Source of the DNA: Mariniblastus sp. | GTDB taxonomy: Bacteria; Planctomycetota; Planctomycetia; Pirellulales; Pirellulaceae | Direction of reading: 5' to 3' | NCBI GenBank assembly: GCA_022447605.1 | Contig: JAKVBG010000012.1 | Coordinates: 38,509-102,508 of the forward strand | Length of the DNA: 64,000 nt | Shown here: one piece after another, positions 36,376 through 45,012 of the stretch | Position numbering within the stretch: position 1 is the first letter of the stretch | How the letters are laid out: every line of letters begins with the position of its first letter | Notes under the pieces: generated by a model | Database searches by the model: none | What the model was told of the DNA's origin: nothing | What the model saw: the letters and a program-made list of their open reading frames with translations, nothing else | Program-made: the position numbers and the translations under genes

Positions 36376-38742
36376 GTGGAAACGCCAAACCATTCGATGC
36401 CACCGCAGGTCGGGGCACCCATTCTTCTATCCGACCCGAACCAGATGGAACAGGAAATCGCCTTCGATTTCTGGGGTGTCTTGAACCGCAGGAAATGGCT
36501 GATTTTTCTGGGTCTCGTAACCGGATTGGCACTCGGCTACCTGTATGACGTTCAAACCGAAAAGATCTACCAGAGCAAGGCGGTCATCCGGATCGAACCG
36601 AAGAACCCGATGGCCTTGCCCATCAGTCGTTCCGAATTGATGTTGCCGGAAACGGAAAATTTCGCGCGTCGTCACGACCGCATCATCAATCAGGAAATCA
36701 CGGTCCACAATTGCCTGAAAAACAACAACCTGTTTGTCCTCGATTCCCTGTCTGACCTGCCGGAAGACGAAGCGGTTGCCGAAGTGCTGGAAAACCTGGA
36801 AATCGAACCGGAGCGGGAAGATCCTTACAACTTCCAACTCTCATTCCGTTCGACCGACGGCGATGACTCCCAGACCATCCTCAACAACCTGATCGAAACG
36901 TACCGGAACGAACTGGAAGACGAGTACAATGACAAGAGCGATCAATTTGTGACATTGCTCAAAGATGTCAAGCACCAGTTCGACACCAGTTACAAGAATG
37001 TGGTGGAACAGATCCGCTTGATGCGAGGCAAGATCACGTCGCCAGTAGTTGCCGAAAATGGTCGAAATATTCATCAAGTCCGGATTCACGACCTTTCCAG
37101 TCGAGTCGACTTGCTGAAGATCGAACTCAACAACTACCTCGCCTCCAAAGAACGCATCCTGGAAGCAATGGATAATGGTGAAGAGGCGATGAAGGAGCAG
37201 ATCTGGATCCTGGCCCAGAACAAGGACCTGTCCCTCAACAGCGGCAGTGAACAGATGCTGCGGAGTGAATACGAACTCTCCCAGAAAACGGCACAAGCCG
37301 AAATCGCATTGAATGCCGCCAAGATGAGGCTCGGCACAAGCCACCCCACCGTCAAGAGCCTGGCCGCCCAGGCGGCGATGTGGCGGCAGTTCGCCAAGGA
37401 TAACGCGTTGAGCTCATCCTCGCTCAACAACGAAACGGATGATGTGATCCTGAAACGCTACCTGATGGCGATTGAGCAGAGTATTTTCGATGCCAAATCG
37501 AATCTGCAGGAAGCGACCAAGGAGTTCGATTTTCATGTCGCTGAAGAAGAAAAACTGAGTCGAGTCCGGGAAGCCATCGACGACCTGACACGGGAACGGG
37601 ATTACATCGAGGGTCTGCTGACCACGGCCCGGAACAAGATCCTGGAAATCGATGCCAGCGAAGACCTCAACGGTGGCAACAAACAGGAAGGGTTCACCTT
37701 CCGCAGCCTGCAAGTGGCCGGTTACGGCGACGTCGTCTGGCCTATCCTTCCCGTTTCACTCGGCATTGGAGGGATGATGGGTTTGTTGTTCGGTTTTGGG
37801 CTCGGCTGCCTCGTGGACCTGGCCGACAAGACGTTCCACAACCCGGACGAAATCGTGAAGCAACTGAATCTGCCGCTGATTGGTCACGTCCCAGTCATCA
37901 ACCAGAGCAAACGCTACCTGGTCGAAAACTCGGCGATCGATCCGATCCTATGCAGTTATCACCGACCAAAATCACAAACTGCCGAGGCATTCCGCGCCGT
38001 TCGCACCGCGCTCTACTTCAATACGCAAGGGAAAGAACATTCGGTGATCCAGGTGACCAGCCCGACGCCCGGTGATGGCAAAACGACGCTGGCCGCCAAC
38101 CTGGCGGTCTCGATCGCCCAATCCGGAAAACGGTGCCTGCTGGTCGACGCCGATATGAGGAGACCCTCTCAGGCTAGTAACTTTGGCATTCAGTCCAATG
38201 AAGGATTTTCGACCATCCTCAGTGGGCAGTCCCACTGGCGCGATGTGATTTTCGAATGCTCCGAAGTGGGAGGTCTGTCGATCCTGCCTTCCGGCAACAA
38301 GCCAAACAACCCGGCCGAGTTAAGTTCCCTGCCGGCCGTCAAGGACCTGATCGAAGAGTTGCGGGAAGAATTTGATTTCGTGATTATCGATACACCACCG
38401 CTGCTGGCGGTGACAGACCCGTGCCCGATCGCGGCGCGTGTCGACGGCGTAATCCTGACATTACGGATCAAGAAAAATGTCCGAATCAGTGCCGAGAGAG
38501 CTTCCGAGATCCTGCGCAACCTGGGGGCCAACATCATCGGCCTGGTGGTCAACGGGGTGGGTGCCCAATCCGGTTACGGGAGCCAATACACCTACGGTGC
38601 CTACCGGGCCGGCTACGCCTACAACGGCTATGGCTATGGATACGGATATGGTTATGGCTCCAAGTACTACGATGAACAGAAAACGGGGCACCAGGAAACA
38701 GTTCCAAAAATTGAAGCGGCCCCGACCAATGAAAATCAATAG
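36376..38742 (+). CDS. Polysaccharide chain-length determinant / tyrosine autokinase (Wzz-BYK)
   Basis: A 788-residue bacterial tyrosine kinase that controls polymer export. An N-terminal Wzz domain begins after about residue 30, with TM1 at 40-57; a long coiled coil follows and TM2 is at about 452-480. The CpsD-type kinase has Walker A TSPTPGDGKTT near 562, Walker A' VDADMRRP near 591 and Walker B FVIIDTPP near 667. The C-terminus ends in Gly-Tyr repeats and a KYYDE motif, the usual autophosphorylation cluster. I chose GTG 36376, 5 nt after GGAGGA; an upstream TTG at 36352 is possible. A terminator follows at 38784. No other exopolysaccharide gene is adjacent. Confidence 0.9.
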   Translation: METPNHSMPPQVGAPILLSDPNQMEQEIAFDFWGVLNRRKWLIFLGLVTGLALGYLYDVQTEKIYQSKAVIRIEPKNPMALPISRSELMLPETENFARRHDRIINQEITVHNCLKNNNLFVLDSLSDLPEDEAVAEVLENLEIEPEREDPYNFQLSFRSTDGDDSQTILNNLIETYRNELEDEYNDKSDQFVTLLKDVKHQFDTSYKNVVEQIRLMRGKITSPVVAENGRNIHQVRIHDLSSRVDLLKIELNNYLASKERILEAMDNGEEAMKEQIWILAQNKDLSLNSGSEQMLRSEYELSQKTAQAEIALNAAKMRLGTSHPTVKSLAAQAAMWRQFAKDNALSSSSLNNETDDVILKRYLMAIEQSIFDAKSNLQEATKEFDFHVAEEEKLSRVREAIDDLTRERDYIEGLLTTARNKILEIDASEDLNGGNKQEGFTFRSLQVAGYGDVVWPILPVSLGIGGMMGLLFGFGLGCLVDLADKTFHNPDEIVKQLNLPLIGHVPVINQSKRYLVENSAIDPILCSYHRPKSQTAEAFRAVRTALYFNTQGKEHSVIQVTSPTPGDGKTTLAANLAVSIAQSGKRCLLVDADMRRPSQASNFGIQSNEGFSTILSGQSHWRDVIFECSEVGGLSILPSGNKPNNPAELSSLPAVKDLIEELREEFDFVIIDTPPLLAVTDPCPIAARVDGVILTLRIKKNVRISAERASEILRNLGANIIGLVVNGVGAQSGYGSQYTYGAYRAGYAYNGYGYGYGYGYGSKYYDEQKTGHQETVPKIEAAPTNENQ
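38626..38655 (+). repeat. Five Gly-Tyr hexanucleotide repeats within the kinase C-terminus
   Basis: Five copies of a GGN-TAY unit encode a (GY)5 run that provides several phosphorylatable tyrosines. Third bases vary between copies, so the run is kept at the protein level rather than being a recent slippage product. Confidence 0.75.
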
Positions 38743-39075
38743 CTTCCAGTGGCTTCGCCAATTCTTCGGAATTGGCTAACCATGGGCGTCTTCAATCCTC
38801 CGAAGACGCCCTTTTTTTTTATCGTGCACCATTCCCGGTCCAGCAGCCAGCAGGCGTCCCTTGTTTGGACAGGCCGCAGATCAGCATCCTGTCGCCAGGT
38901 CCGCTCGGAATCCAGGCTCGAGCCAAGCCGTTGGGGCGAGTCTTCAGTCGCGGAAAAACAGTCACGGAAAAACGGGGCCTGCCACTTTTTGCTAGCGAGC
39001 AGATCGACCTATGGGGGCTTCTGCATCTCTGCTAGAGTCCGCCGAACTTGAAACGGTAGAAGGGTCTAAAACGCC
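38743..39075. promoter_or_regulatory. Intergenic region with terminator and tandem GCTAG sites
   Basis: 333 bp. After the terminator (38784-38821) there is no gene. GCTAGC (38991-38996) and GCTAGA (39031-39036) are 40 bp apart, about four helical turns, and the second is 40 bp before the start of the HEAT-repeat lipoprotein gene. They may be paired binding sites. Confidence 0.4.
38784..38821 (+). terminator. Intrinsic terminator of the Wzz-kinase gene
   Basis: A perfect 10-bp stem, GGGCGTCTTC (38784-38793) with GAAGACGCCC (38802-38811), an 8-nt loop and an immediately following run of about ten T. Confidence 0.95.
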
Positions 39076-39795
39076 ATGAAAAAACGTGATTTCCTGTTAC
39101 TCTCTCTGACGTTTATCCTCGCTTTGACGCTGTTACCAGCCTGTGCCGAAGGACCGCTCTGGCGAACCGGTAATCTCGCCCCCTGGGTTCGTGACCAGTG
39201 GTTAGCCGAAGAGCAGATTGCCGACACGCTTTTCAAGCAAAAACGGGAAATGAACGAATCAGTAGCCAATGTTCTGAATTCGCCCAGCCAGGAACAGGAC
39301 AAGGTCGCCATCAAGCTGGCAGAAATCGCCCGCGAAAACCAGGTCCTCCTGCTTCGACTCAACGCCGTCCGCCTGCTGGGTGAATTGAATTGCCCAGAAG
39401 CAAACGACGCACTCGAACAGGCTTTGAACGATCCGGACCCGGATATCCGTATCGAAGCGATCCAAAGCTGGCAACAAAAACCGGCCAGAATCGCCATCAC
39501 ACAATTGCAGGGAGTCATCGGTAGTGACACCAACACCGATGTCCGACTGGCAGCCACCCGCAGCCTGGGCAATTTTACGGGGGAAAATGCGGTCCGCGCT
39601 TTGGCCATGGCCCTGACCGATTCCGACCCGGCACTCCAGGTTCGAGCGACCGAGTCGCTAAGGAATGCTACGGGCCAGGATATCGGCGCTGACGTGGCCG
39701 CCTGGCAGGATTTTGTCCAACAGTACGGCATCGAATTGCAGGAAAAACCTGCCTCCAGAATCGCCCGCGACGAGGACGGGAAGCAAATCCGCTAG
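39076..39795 (+). CDS. HEAT-repeat lipoprotein
   Basis: A 239-residue protein. The signal peptide (residues 1-22) ends in the lipobox LLPAC. The middle, about 55-200, holds four HEAT-like helical pairs: LLRLNAVRLLGEL, DIRIEAIQSW, DVRLAATRSLG and ALQVRATESLRN. HEAT repeats are protein-binding scaffolds. Similar small HEAT lipoproteins are frequent in planctomycetes; partners are unknown. It is monocistronic, with the GCTAG pair upstream and the diadenylate cyclase gene 145 bp downstream. Confidence 0.78.
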   Translation: MKKRDFLLLSLTFILALTLLPACAEGPLWRTGNLAPWVRDQWLAEEQIADTLFKQKREMNESVANVLNSPSQEQDKVAIKLAEIARENQVLLLRLNAVRLLGELNCPEANDALEQALNDPDPDIRIEAIQSWQQKPARIAITQLQGVIGSDTNTDVRLAATRSLGNFTGENAVRALAMALTDSDPALQVRATESLRNATGQDIGADVAAWQDFVQQYGIELQEKPASRIARDEDGKQIR

Positions 39796-39871
39796 GCTGT
39801 CCCCGCCCCCCCAAGGCCGTCGCTCGAGGTTACAGGCCATCGGCAGGCACGTGACTCCCAACTAGCACTGC

Positions 39872-39900
39872 TTGTCACCGAGCGATACAAGACGTAAATT
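39872..39900 (+). promoter_or_regulatory. Promoter of the diadenylate cyclase gene
   Basis: TTGTCA (39872-39877), 17-bp spacer, TAAATT (39895-39900): a good sigma-70-like match 41 bp upstream of the start codon. Confidence 0.5.
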
Positions 39901-39940
39901 AAAGTCTGAGCCGTCATTCCAGCTACCCATCTTTTAACCC

Positions 39941-40903
39941 ATGGCTTCCAGTTTGGACAAAGCGTTTTTTTCCTTGGTTGATTCGGCAAATCGACTGGCC
40001 AAAGCCACCGAGGCAGATGCGGTCCTTCTGTTACTTGAGCGAAAACCGGACATCGCCCGTCTGAAAAAGAAGATCAGCCAAACCGATCTCGTCGTGGCCA
40101 CCCACGTCGAGGAAGTGGTGCAAGCGATGCTGGAAGCCCAAATCCCGGTGATTGAACTCGACATCCCCGAAGCTTCGGTCCAGGACCGCCTGACTCAGGC
40201 CGTACTGGAGAGTGTTGCCGATGAATACCTCCGACCCGGTTCGACCGTGGTGGCGATCTACAACAGTTTCGACGCGGACACGATCGACACGATCAGCGTG
40301 GTCAAATTGACCGAACGGCTTGGCAAGCTGACCGCCCGCGACCTGAAGAAACTGGAAACCAAGGTTCCCCTGGACACACTGAAAATCGTGGTCGACCTGT
40401 CAGTTGAGATTGGCCGTGATGGACGGGAAGGCAAGGCCGTAGGAACCATGTTTGTCGTGGGGGATCACCGCAAGGTGATGGAACAGAGTCGCGCTGCCGG
40501 GTTTGACGCCGTCAAAGGATACTCGGCCGATGAACGCAGCCTGTTTGATGCCAGGGTCCGTGAAGGAATCAAGGAAATCGCTCAACTGGACGGCATGTTC
40601 GTTGTTTCGGCCAACGGGAGTGTCGTCTCGTCGGCCAGGATCATCGATACCTCGCCTGTCGAGTTGACCATGACCACCGGCCTCGGATCGAGACACTTTG
40701 CCGGGGCGGCAATCAGCAAGAACACAAAGGCGATCGCAGTTGTGGTCAGTCAATCAAGCGGTACCGTTCGCATTTTCCAGAACGGGGAAGTGGTTCTGAG
40801 AATTGAACCGATGCAGCGGGCAATGAAATGGAAAGATTTTGACTCCGATGCCGCGGCAGCCGCCGATTCCCACAAATCTGAGAGTCGGAAAACGGAATCA
40901 TGA
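39941..40903 (+). CDS. Diadenylate cyclase, DacZ type (DisA_N domain)
   Basis: Probably makes the second messenger c-di-AMP from two ATP. 320 residues. The N-terminal 140 residues form a separate alpha/beta domain as in archaeal DacZ. The DAC domain begins VVDLSVEIGRDGREGKAVGT near 150. The motif usually read DGA is DGM here (QLDGMFVVS near 218), and the second motif is GLGSRHFAGAAIS near 250, keeping the Arg-His pair. The substituted Ala lowers certainty about activity slightly. A well-placed promoter lies just upstream. No c-di-AMP phosphodiesterase or effector is adjacent. Confidence 0.8.
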   Translation: MASSLDKAFFSLVDSANRLAKATEADAVLLLLERKPDIARLKKKISQTDLVVATHVEEVVQAMLEAQIPVIELDIPEASVQDRLTQAVLESVADEYLRPGSTVVAIYNSFDADTIDTISVVKLTERLGKLTARDLKKLETKVPLDTLKIVVDLSVEIGRDGREGKAVGTMFVVGDHRKVMEQSRAAGFDAVKGYSADERSLFDARVREGIKEIAQLDGMFVVSANGSVVSSARIIDTSPVELTMTTGLGSRHFAGAAISKNTKAIAVVVSQSSGTVRIFQNGEVVLRIEPMQRAMKWKDFDSDAAAAADSHKSESRKTES

Positions 40904-41075
40904 CCGCCGCTCGGCACAGATGCCGCGCCGGTTACGGGGCAAGCCCCTTGGGGGAGATCGTCTCGCAATAAAACCAACAGGGAGTTGACAGGATCCCTGA
41001 GGCAAATCAACCGAACCGCATGGAATCCATAACCACGCTGCAAACGCCATCCGATTCTCTCGAGGGTTATGAACG

Positions 41076-42278
41076 TTGAACAAACAGCAAACGGAAATTG
41101 GTGTGGTCGGTGGCAGCATCTCCGGGTTAGCCACGGCGATGTTTCTGAAATCGCATCGATGTCATGTTTCCATTTTTGAGCGATCTAACGGGGAACTTTC
41201 CGAGCGAGGAGCCGGTATTGCACTGGACCCGGAAGTCGTCGATCCCATGGGAGGCGTAGCAGGTCATCCGATTACCGGCAGGGTCGTAATTGGCGGGGAT
41301 GGGCGCGAGCTGTGGCAAACGCCGATTCACAAATACATGACAGCCTGGTCACTGGTTTACCGCCAACTACGATCTCAAGTTTCCCCAGCCGAAATCCATG
41401 CGGGCACGACGGTTACCAAGGTCGATAGCGATGCCGACAAGGCTTTTATCTACTTTTCCGATGGCAGCGTGAAGTCATTTGACTATGTCATCGGGGCTGA
41501 TGGACTCGGCTCGACTGTTCGTCATTTTGTTTGTCCCGAATTTGAACCGTCCTACTGCGGCTACGTGGCAATCCGCGGCATGGTACGTGAACAGGATCTG
41601 CCCCCCGCTTCGGGATCTTTGAAAAAGTGGGCCGACTCTCCTGGTTTTGTGAATTGCTTTGTTAACAACAGCCATGTAACGGCTTACTGGATTCCCAGCT
41701 CTCAACCATCCACCAGCGAACGTGTTCTTAACTGGATGTGGTATCGCAACTGCCCGGAGGCAGAACTGGAACATTTCCTGACGGATCGCCAAGGAAAAGG
41801 TCACCGCTGGTCTTTGCCACCCGGCCAAATGTCCGACGAACGCCGCTCAAGCCTTTTGGCCGAAATGAGCCAACAACTGCCCGAACCTTTTGCGGCGACT
41901 GCCCAAGCTACGGAAACACTGTTTGAACAGGCGATTTACAAAGGTGTGCCCGACCGGCTGACAAGAGATCGAGTCGCCCTGGTGGGCGATGCGGGCCATA
42001 TCGCGGTCCCCCATATCGGAGCCGGGGTTTCTCTCGGAATTCAGGATGCCATGGCGCTGGCGGTCGCCTTCAAAAACCAGAATGGAACGGCTGAAAATTT
42101 CATGAAAGCCTGGGGCGAAAAGCGCCACGCGAAAACCAAAGCAGATCTGGATGTGGCCGCGAGGATAGGCAGTTCGCTTCAATTTGGCAAACATGATTAC
42201 CTAAATTGGACGCCCAAAGACTTCGACAACTGGTGGAAAGAGATGGTCGCCGGCCACCATCTCTATTTTGAAGACTGA
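41076..42278 (+). CDS. FAD-dependent aromatic-type monooxygenase
   Basis: A 400-residue group A flavoprotein monooxygenase. GVVGGSISGLATAMFL at about 8-23 binds FAD, followed by the acidic FERS; VIGADGLGSTVRH near 150 is the DG motif, and VALVGDAGHIAVPHIGAG near 305 is the GD motif. It resembles salicylate, nicotinate and dihydroxypyridine hydroxylases. The TTG start at 41076 has GAGGG upstream; the ATG at 41069 is out of frame. It converges, with only 16 bp between stops, on a three-gene operon (isomerase, amide ligase, amidohydrolase), which suggests a joint pathway. Substrate unknown. Confidence 0.85.
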   Translation: MNKQQTEIGVVGGSISGLATAMFLKSHRCHVSIFERSNGELSERGAGIALDPEVVDPMGGVAGHPITGRVVIGGDGRELWQTPIHKYMTAWSLVYRQLRSQVSPAEIHAGTTVTKVDSDADKAFIYFSDGSVKSFDYVIGADGLGSTVRHFVCPEFEPSYCGYVAIRGMVREQDLPPASGSLKKWADSPGFVNCFVNNSHVTAYWIPSSQPSTSERVLNWMWYRNCPEAELEHFLTDRQGKGHRWSLPPGQMSDERRSSLLAEMSQQLPEPFAATAQATETLFEQAIYKGVPDRLTRDRVALVGDAGHIAVPHIGAGVSLGIQDAMALAVAFKNQNGTAENFMKAWGEKRHAKTKADLDVAARIGSSLQFGKHDYLNWTPKDFDNWWKEMVAGHHLYFED

Positions 42279-42294
42279 GCCAGCAGAAACGCGC

Positions 42295-43263
42295 TCACTC
42301 CGCCAGCCCCAGGGCCCTTTTAGGGTTTTCCGTAAACATCGAAATCAGCTCTTGATGGGACAACTTGCCGGTTGCCATACGATCAATCGCATGAGCAAAA
42401 CGAATCGTGCCCTCAGGAAAGGAATTGCTGTGGACTTGGCCAAAATCGGTCGAAAGAATGACCTGTTGCGAGCCGGTCGCTTCGATGGACTCCTCGAAAC
42501 GCTCGAGGGGCACATTCTCAATCGTATGGATTGCAAGGCAATGTTCAATATAGACCCGGCTATCCCGGGTTAGTTCAACCAATTGATCGTCCGAGAGTTC
42601 GACCGAAGGGTAATGTGGATGGGTCAGGATGATTGCCGGCACGCCGGCTTCCAAGGCCAGGGGGACCAACTTCATGATTTCTTCGGCAGCCAGATGACCT
42701 GTTGCCAGTCTTGCTCCATATTCAGCAATCGCCTCCAACACGAGGGCCAGTTCCGGAACTGGCTGACCGTCGTCATCAAATACTCGTACGGGAACTTCAT
42801 CGGTCTGCTCACCTTCATGCATTTGACAGCAAGCGCCACAGCCTCCCCAACGCGGGTCAAAAGGCTGCCCTTGGGAGGCGAGATGGCTCTCTGCATGGAC
42901 CGTTGGCATCCAGACGACAAAGGTCGGGTCCTCACTCGGACCTGACACAACCGCGCGATTCCCACTCTGAGCACTGACCACCGCGTCCGCTGACAGGCCG
43001 CCCACAAATCGATTCAGGACAGTGCCTCCCAGCAGGTTGGCGCCTTCATGTTGCCTCGCATGAGCCGCCAAAGGCGTAGTGGGGTAGGTATGGTTCTTTA
43101 AAACAAGCGTGGCATCCCAAGGCCTTGCTGCCGCAGCAATCCCGGCCACATCGTATCGACGGGGCAAAATTTCCGGGCCGACATGAAAGTGGGTATCCAC
43201 CACTCCGGCTTGACTTAGTTCAACGGCTAATTCATCAACGCCCTGTTTATCTGAATCTGACAT
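42295..43263 (-). CDS. Amidohydrolase-superfamily metal-dependent hydrolase
   Basis: A 322-residue TIM-barrel protein. VVDTHFHVGPE near residue 22 has the HxH metal pair, LVLKNH near 52, ATGHLAAEEI near 197, ILTHPHYP near 222 and LSTDFGQ near 280 supply the remaining ligands. It resembles the group often labelled DUF6282, though I recall this only from memory. Its ATG overlaps the stop of the amide-ligase gene in a TAATG junction, so it is translationally coupled. A CCQMHEGE segment near 145 adds cysteines not usual for the superfamily. It could open a ring or hydrolyse an amide made or used by the neighbours. Confidence 0.75.
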   Translation of the reverse strand: MSDSDKQGVDELAVELSQAGVVDTHFHVGPEILPRRYDVAGIAAAARPWDATLVLKNHTYPTTPLAAHARQHEGANLLGGTVLNRFVGGLSADAVVSAQSGNRAVVSGPSEDPTFVVWMPTVHAESHLASQGQPFDPRWGGCGACCQMHEGEQTDEVPVRVFDDDGQPVPELALVLEAIAEYGARLATGHLAAEEIMKLVPLALEAGVPAIILTHPHYPSVELSDDQLVELTRDSRVYIEHCLAIHTIENVPLERFEESIEATGSQQVILSTDFGQVHSNSFPEGTIRFAHAIDRMATGKLSHQELISMFTENPKRALGLAE

Positions 43264-45011
43264 TAAGGTCGGTCCTCCATTTGTCTCCCAAAAGACTGGT
43301 ACCAGATCTCCAGATGAAGGAGGGACCAGATTTTCATAGCAAGAGCCGTTTCAAACCGCTCATCAGAACCACCGTCTTTGGCCACCTTCCGGAACTTCTC
43401 CAGGTAAGCCAAGGGGTCGACCCACTGGCTGACAAAGGAATTTCCTGTCAGTGTATCGTTAACAAAGCTGTTCAGTTTACCTGAAAGCCAAGCCTGCACG
43501 GGTACGGTGAATGGCTGCTTGCGGCGCTCTACCAACCACTGGGGAAGCTGGTCACGAAAAGCAGCAATCAATAAGCCCTTCGGTTTTCCGCCCGGTCGTT
43601 TGATCGACGCAGAATAGCTTACGGCACCTTGGGTAACCCGTAAATCCACAAACGGGGAGCGCGCTTCAAGCGAACAACTCATGGATAATTTGTCGACCCG
43701 GCTCAAGTGATAGTTTCGCATCCGATTGGATGCCTCCAGCCGCAAGACCCGGTCCAAGGGGGAAAGAGAAGTGTCAGGAACAGGCACTCCCTCAAGATAA
43801 CTGGCAGGCGATCCCGTCAAACCGAGCTCCCGATAATCAAAGATCGACGTCCGTTCCAAATATTCGGTCAAGTTGGCAGGGACATCGTCAAATCGGGCGT
43901 AGCCACCCCAAAATTCATCCGAACCATCTCCTGTCAACACGACACGAAAATCGGCGGCGGCCGCCCTGCACAATGCCAGGGTAGGTACCGTCACCGGATC
44001 GTGAATGGAATCCTCCAATGCCACTGCGGCATCACGCATTAAGCCCGGCACGTCCTCCGCTTTGACAGTGATTGCCGTATGCTCCAGGCCCAATTCCTTC
44101 GCTTGCTGAACCGCCAGATCATGTTCATCCCGCCACCCGCCGGTTTCATAACCGACCGTAAAAACATGGGGCAATGAAAGACCGAGGCGTTTACATTCTG
44201 CCGTGGCCACACTGGCGACAATGCCTGAATCGAGCCCACCTGACAAAAAAATGGCACTCGGGATATCGGTAGGGCAGCGCTGGGTGATGGATGTCTCGAG
44301 GAGTTGCCGGACATGACTTGGAGTGGCCAAACGATCGTCCATATCGGGCCACTGAAACCAAACCCCCTCTTCACTGGTACCATCCGGTTTCAGACGCATC
44401 CAACCCCCGGGGGCAACCTGACGAATCCCCTGGAACGAACTGCCAAGACCTCCAATGCTCTTGTAGATCAGGCATTCCATCATCGCCTCGGGCCGGATCT
44501 GCAATGGCCCCAGTGCTTGGTGCATCGCTGCCATAGTGGACGCAAACGCCCAGTGACCGTCACGCCGGCAGACAAACAGGGGTTTCTGCCCCCAGGCATC
44601 TCTTGCCAACAAGACACTGCCATCAGGTTCCAACAAGGCCAGCCCGAACATCGCTTCGACCTCGCGCAATCCATGTACGCCTTTTTTCTCCAACATTTTC
44701 AGCAGGGCAATACCATCACAATCATCGTCCTGAAAATCGCTGCCCAAATCCGCCATGGTTTCCCTGGGTGAATAGAGCTCGCCATTGCAAATCATCCGTC
44801 TTCCGTTTTCCCCCACAAACGGTTGCTTCGAACGCCCAGCAGAACCAACAATCCCCAGGCGAACCGTACTCAAACCAACCCGTTCATTGCTCCAATGATA
44901 GAGCGCATCAGGCCCGCGATTCCGTTGGGCCGTGCCCATAGCGATCACGATTTCTTCGATTTCACTGGGGGAACCTGGCGTGTCCGCTACCCAGCCTGCA
45001 ATCCCACACAT
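43263..45011 (-). CDS. Asparagine synthetase-like glutamine-dependent amide ligase
   Basis: 582 residues with both domains intact. The N-terminal Cys2 nucleophile is in MCGIAGW; NRGPDAL near 32 and ICNGELYSP near 74 line the glutaminase site. The synthetase domain has the PPi loop SGGLDSG near 258 and LTGDGSDEFWGG near 355. House-keeping AsnB has the same plan, but this gene sits inside an operon with a PrpF-like isomerase (1 nt upstream) and an amidohydrolase (overlapping), a context typical of a dedicated amide-forming enzyme. Whether it makes asparagine or a pathway-specific amide cannot be read from sequence. Confidence 0.85.
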   Translation of the reverse strand: MCGIAGWVADTPGSPSEIEEIVIAMGTAQRNRGPDALYHWSNERVGLSTVRLGIVGSAGRSKQPFVGENGRRMICNGELYSPRETMADLGSDFQDDDCDGIALLKMLEKKGVHGLREVEAMFGLALLEPDGSVLLARDAWGQKPLFVCRRDGHWAFASTMAAMHQALGPLQIRPEAMMECLIYKSIGGLGSSFQGIRQVAPGGWMRLKPDGTSEEGVWFQWPDMDDRLATPSHVRQLLETSITQRCPTDIPSAIFLSGGLDSGIVASVATAECKRLGLSLPHVFTVGYETGGWRDEHDLAVQQAKELGLEHTAITVKAEDVPGLMRDAAVALEDSIHDPVTVPTLALCRAAAADFRVVLTGDGSDEFWGGYARFDDVPANLTEYLERTSIFDYRELGLTGSPASYLEGVPVPDTSLSPLDRVLRLEASNRMRNYHLSRVDKLSMSCSLEARSPFVDLRVTQGAVSYSASIKRPGGKPKGLLIAAFRDQLPQWLVERRKQPFTVPVQAWLSGKLNSFVNDTLTGNSFVSQWVDPLAYLEKFRKVAKDGGSDERFETALAMKIWSLLHLEIWYQSFGRQMEDRP

Positions 45012-45012
45012 T

